DNA of 16,400 nt. Source: a bacterium. GTDB lineage: Bacteria > Patescibacteria > Microgenomatia > Levybacterales > GWA1-39-11. A program made the translations under genes and the position numbers. Below are positions 13,649 through 16,400 of the stretch, one piece after another (within the stretch, counting starts at the first letter, position 1; each line of letters opens with the position of its first letter). The stretch lies in contig JAKAHW010000006.1 of the NCBI GenBank assembly GCA_021825285.1, forward strand, positions 1-16,400. The letters run 5' to 3'. The notes beneath the pieces are model-generated. The model did not search any database and had not been told where the DNA came from. It saw only the letters and a list, made by a program, of their open reading frames with translations.

Positions 13649-15823
13649 ATGTTAGGTTTTAATAAGAAAAAACAGGAAACCTCCGCTTCTCCTCCACAAG
13701 GAGGTTTTGTCGCCGGCCAACAAGACGCCAATACTTCGGCCCATAACGTTGTAGTAAAACAGCAAAAAATTATACCAAAAAAACAGCAAGGACCAAGCAA
13801 AAGCTATAATGCGCTAAAACAAGGCTCTGTTTCTTTAGTTGATATTATTTCCCCCTCTTCTGTTGAAGTAGATTTTAAGAATATAAGAGTTGGAAATAAA
13901 TTTTTCAGAACTTTTTTTGTAGTTGATTATCCCAGACAAGTTTCACCAAATTGGTTGTCTATTTTAATCGATTATAAAGAAACGATGAATATATCAATGT
14001 TTATTTATCCTGTGGAAAGCAAGGATGTTCTTGCGAATTTACGACGTAAAATTGCGGAAATGGAAGCAACGCTTCAATCCGATGCAGAACAAGGGCTTGA
14101 AAGCGATCCTAAAATTAATGCGGCCTTGGAAGACGCTATGGCGCTTCGGGAAGAACTTGCTCGGGGCTTGGAAAGATTTTTCCAGTTCGGACTTTATATA
14201 ACGCTTGCAGCAGAAACAATTGAGGAATTGGATGCAAAAACAAAAGAACTAACCAGTCTTCTCGCTTCAAATTTATTAGCAATAAAGCCTGCTACTCTTC
14301 AAATGGAAGAAGGGTTTAAAACAACACTTCCGGCAGGCGTAGATAAGCTTTTTATTACAAGGAATATGGATACGACTTCTCTTGCCTCAACCTTTCCTTT
14401 CACGTCATATGAAATCTCCCATCCTAATGGAATTCTTTATGGAATTAACACTTTAAATAATTCTCTGGCAATTATTGACCGCTTTTCTTTTGAAAACGCC
14501 AATGAAGTGGTTTTTGGAAAATCCGGGTCAGGAAAATCCTTCCTGGTAAAACTTGAGATTCTGCGCCAGATGATGTTTGACGCCGAAATTTTAATTATTG
14601 ACCCTGAAGATGAGTACAAAGCGCTCTGCCATGCGCTTGATGGAGAATATATTTCTTTTTCCAAAAATTCAGAAGTCAAAATTAATCCTTTTGCTCTTTT
14701 GTCCGAGGATATGACCGAAGCACAGCTTGGTATAAAAATTCTTTCCCTTCACGGATTACTAAAGACAATGCTGGGGGACATGAATCCGACTCAAGAAGCA
14801 ATTATGGATCGCTCGTTGGTTTTGGTTTATAAGCAAAAAGGGATTACCCCTGATCCTGCTACCTACAAAAATGAACCGCCGATTCTTGAAGATCTTTACA
14901 AAACGCTTTTAAACATGGAAGAACCGGAAGCAAAAGATCTTGCCTTCCGACTTGAAAAATATGTAAAAGGCGGATTTGCGGGGCTCTTTAATCAGCAAAC
15001 TAATTATGATGTTAAAAATCAATTGACTGTTTTTTCAATCAAACAATTAGAAGATGCGCTTCGCCCTATTGCCATGCACGTTATCCTTGATTTCGTCTGG
15101 AATAGAGTAAGAACAAAGCTGAAAAAAAGGATTTTAGTTGTTGATGAGGCTTGGTATTTAATGAAGCATCCCGACTCGGCATCTTTTCTTCAAGGAATTG
15201 CCAAACGCGCAAGAAAATATTATTTGGGAGTTACCACTCTGACACAAGATATTGAAGACTTTTTGTCAAATGATTATGGAAAATCTATACTTTCTAATTC
15301 ATCAATTCAAATTTTGTTAAAACAAAACACTTCGGAAGTTGAAACCTTGGCAAAAACACTTTTTCTGTCTGAAGGAGAAAAACAATTTCTTGTAACGGCT
15401 CAGGTTGGAGAAGGACTTCTTTTTGCCGGGCAAAATCATGTAACCGCCCAATTTCTTGCTTCAAAATATGAGTATGACTTAATTACCTCAAAACCTCAGG
15501 ATGTAATGAAACAGAATGAAGAGGCAGAAGAAGAAGCTTCTATTTTAAAAGAGGGAGCTACTACTGAAAATCCGGAAGAAGGTGTGAGCGTTATAAAAGA
15601 TTCTGCCCAAACGCCTACGCCTACTCCTCCCCCAGCTCAGCCAAACAACGCAAACCCAACGGCTTCTGCTGAAAACGCTGAAAAACCTGCTGCTTCGGAA
15701 CCACAAACAGCGACACCTTTAGATAAACAGGCCGAAAACGTTCAAGCTGCAATAAATAACGCTACGCCCGCAGAGACTAGCCCCCAAAATAATACAAACC
15801 CTTCCAATTTAACAAATGGATAA
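13649..15823 (+). CDS. virB4: VirB4-family T4SS ATPase
   Basis: This is the cytoplasmic motor ATPase of the system (724 residues). Residues 1-60 are Gln/Lys-rich and disordered. About 60-245 form the VirB4 N-terminal domain, with a charged helical stretch near 128-165. The ATPase core follows: Walker A GKSGSGKS (290-297, K296), an IDPEDEY segment (317-323), Walker B ILVVDEAW (495-502, with D499 and E500), and the segment TTLTQDIEDFL soon after it, as in VirB4/TrbE/TraE proteins. All catalytic signatures are intact. After about 618 comes a long acidic, then Pro/Ala/Thr/Asn-rich tail of some 100 residues, which is not usual for the family. The gene follows the N-domain-like protein by 6 bp, and its stop region overlaps the next gene's start by 8 bp. 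The family assignment is the firmest in this window. Confidence 0.95.
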   Translation: MLGFNKKKQETSASPPQGGFVAGQQDANTSAHNVVVKQQKIIPKKQQGPSKSYNALKQGSVSLVDIISPSSVEVDFKNIRVGNKFFRTFFVVDYPRQVSPNWLSILIDYKETMNISMFIYPVESKDVLANLRRKIAEMEATLQSDAEQGLESDPKINAALEDAMALREELARGLERFFQFGLYITLAAETIEELDAKTKELTSLLASNLLAIKPATLQMEEGFKTTLPAGVDKLFITRNMDTTSLASTFPFTSYEISHPNGILYGINTLNNSLAIIDRFSFENANEVVFGKSGSGKSFLVKLEILRQMMFDAEILIIDPEDEYKALCHALDGEYISFSKNSEVKINPFALLSEDMTEAQLGIKILSLHGLLKTMLGDMNPTQEAIMDRSLVLVYKQKGITPDPATYKNEPPILEDLYKTLLNMEEPEAKDLAFRLEKYVKGGFAGLFNQQTNYDVKNQLTVFSIKQLEDALRPIAMHVILDFVWNRVRTKLKKRILVVDEAWYLMKHPDSASFLQGIAKRARKYYLGVTTLTQDIEDFLSNDYGKSILSNSSIQILLKQNTSEVETLAKTLFLSEGEKQFLVTAQVGEGLLFAGQNHVTAQFLASKYEYDLITSKPQDVMKQNEEAEEEASILKEGATTENPEEGVSVIKDSAQTPTPTPPPAQPNNANPTASAENAEKPAASEPQTATPLDKQAENVQAAINNATPAETSPQNNTNPSNLTNG

Positions 15824-16400
15824 CGAAGAAGAATCCCAAAAAAACCAAGGCCAGCAAGACGAAGAAAGAAGAAAGGGACTGGTTGATTCAATTAACAATG
15901 CCTACAATCGAGCCCAAAGCCTTAGGAGAACTGGACAAGCAATAAAAGGGTTCGGCGCGGCAAGCCACGCGGCAGAAGGTTTGGCTGGTGCTGCAACAGA
16001 AGGCGCTGCAGGAAGCGCTATGGGAGCAGGAGCCACCGCTGCAGGAAGCGTGGCAACAGAAGGCGCGGCGGCGGCCGGAGGCGCCGTAGGGGGAGCAACG
16101 GCGAGCGGAACAGCTGCAGCAGGAGCATCTACCCCGGTCGGATGGATAGCGGCAGGAATAGCGATTGCACTTGTTTTAATTCTGATAATAATATTCTTTT
16201 TTAATGGAGGCGGAGGCTCAGGGAACATGGCAGGCGTTGGGGGCTCCATTCCGGGAGGAGGAACAACTGGAGGAGGAATATCAGGTCCGGGAAATCAATG
16301 TACTTATTACGGGCGCTCGGGGGGGTTAAAGCCGGTCGAAAAAGTTTCCTCTTTAGTAAACGAGGTTGCCAACAAAGTGGGAGTTCCAAGCAGTGTGCTT
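15816..16400 (+). CDS. Membrane-anchored protein, probable VirB1-like lytic transglycosylase (5' part, cut by window end)
   Basis: The frame is open from the ATG at 15816 to the window edge (195 codons, no stop). Residues 1-45 are charged and cytoplasmic in character (EEES, DEERRK, SLRRTG). Residues 47-106 are an Ala/Gly low-complexity stretch in which ATEGAA occurs twice (60-65 and 80-85). A single membrane helix lies at about 108-129, followed by a Gly-rich linker (130-160). The final visible residues, KVSSLVNEVANKVGVPSSVL (176-195), resemble the opening helices of SLT/lytic transglycosylase domains, where a GVP(x)xL motif precedes the catalytic Glu; that Glu would lie beyond the edge. Wall-opening enzymes of this kind (VirB1) usually accompany T4SSs. 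The ATG overlaps the end of virB4 by 8 bp. The gene is secure; the enzymatic call is tentative. Confidence 0.6.
   Translation, partial: MDNEEESQKNQGQQDEERRKGLVDSINNAYNRAQSLRRTGQAIKGFGAASHAAEGLAGAATEGAAGSAMGAGATAAGSVATEGAAAAGGAVGGATASGTAAAGASTPVGWIAAGIAIALVLILIIIFFFNGGGGSGNMAGVGGSIPGGGTTGGGISGPGNQCTYYGRSGGLKPVEKVSSLVNEVANKVGVPSSVL

Noticed and set aside
15995..16110. Ala/Gly-rich repetitive DNA as a CRISPR-like or satellite repeat
   Set aside because: Imperfect, codon-phased low complexity within a coding frame (ATEGAA twice); no regular repeat-spacer pattern.

Overview
The window is AT-rich, densely packed bacterial DNA carrying most of a type IV secretion (T4SS)-like locus. No stretch longer than about 110 bp lacks a gene. 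There are no rRNA or tRNA genes, CRISPR arrays, transposases or insertion sequences that I can recognise. The mix of genes points to a Patescibacteria/CPR bacterium, possibly Microgenomates: a PrgI-type VirB3-like protein, a VirB4 ATPase, several tiny VirB2/TrbC-like pilins sharing a GD(K/Q)xK loop, very long orphan charged proteins, and start codons without Shine-Dalgarno sequences. This placement is an inference. TGA is used as a stop (8430-8432), so the UGA-glycine code of Gracilibacteria and Absconditabacteria does not apply.

Layout: (1) 15-1826 (+), a polytopic VirB6/TrbL-like membrane protein. (2) 1828-5241 (-), a 1137-residue orphan charged protein whose stop codon lies 1 bp from that of the previous gene. 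(3) 5242-5403, a divergent promoter region. (4) 5404-9566 (+), a regulator-plus-pilin cassette. It starts with a P-loop ATPase fused to an OmpR/PhoB-type winged helix. Next come a 557-residue exported cysteine-rich protein ending in a VirB2-like pilin domain and three small stand-alone VirB2-like proteins. (5) 9580-11712 (-), a two-gene operon: a small helical protein, then a long coiled-coil protein with a C-terminal membrane anchor. (6) 11713-11854, a second divergent promoter region. (7) 11855 to the window end (+), the motor operon: PrgI-like protein with an added carboxypeptidase-regulatory-like domain, a separate VirB4 N-domain-like protein, the VirB4 ATPase, and the start of a membrane-anchored, probably VirB1-like, transglycosylase that runs off the edge.

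How the parts may work together: VirB4 would power an inner-membrane platform of VirB6-like and PrgI/VirB3-like proteins. The pilin-like proteins would build a surface filament or channel, with the cysteine-rich fusion displayed outside. The transglycosylase would open the cell wall. The ATPase-winged-helix protein could control the cassette. No relaxase, VirD4 coupling protein, VirB11 or outer-membrane core protein is seen, though the window is cut at both ends.

The most striking sequence signal is promoter geometry. At four genes (5404, 6759, 8803, 9255) a good -10 hexamer ends exactly 6 bases before the ATG, so transcription should begin at or next to the start codon (leaderless mRNAs). 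Two further genes on the minus strand have over-long upstream reading frames that contain their own -35 boxes, and I have moved their starts accordingly.
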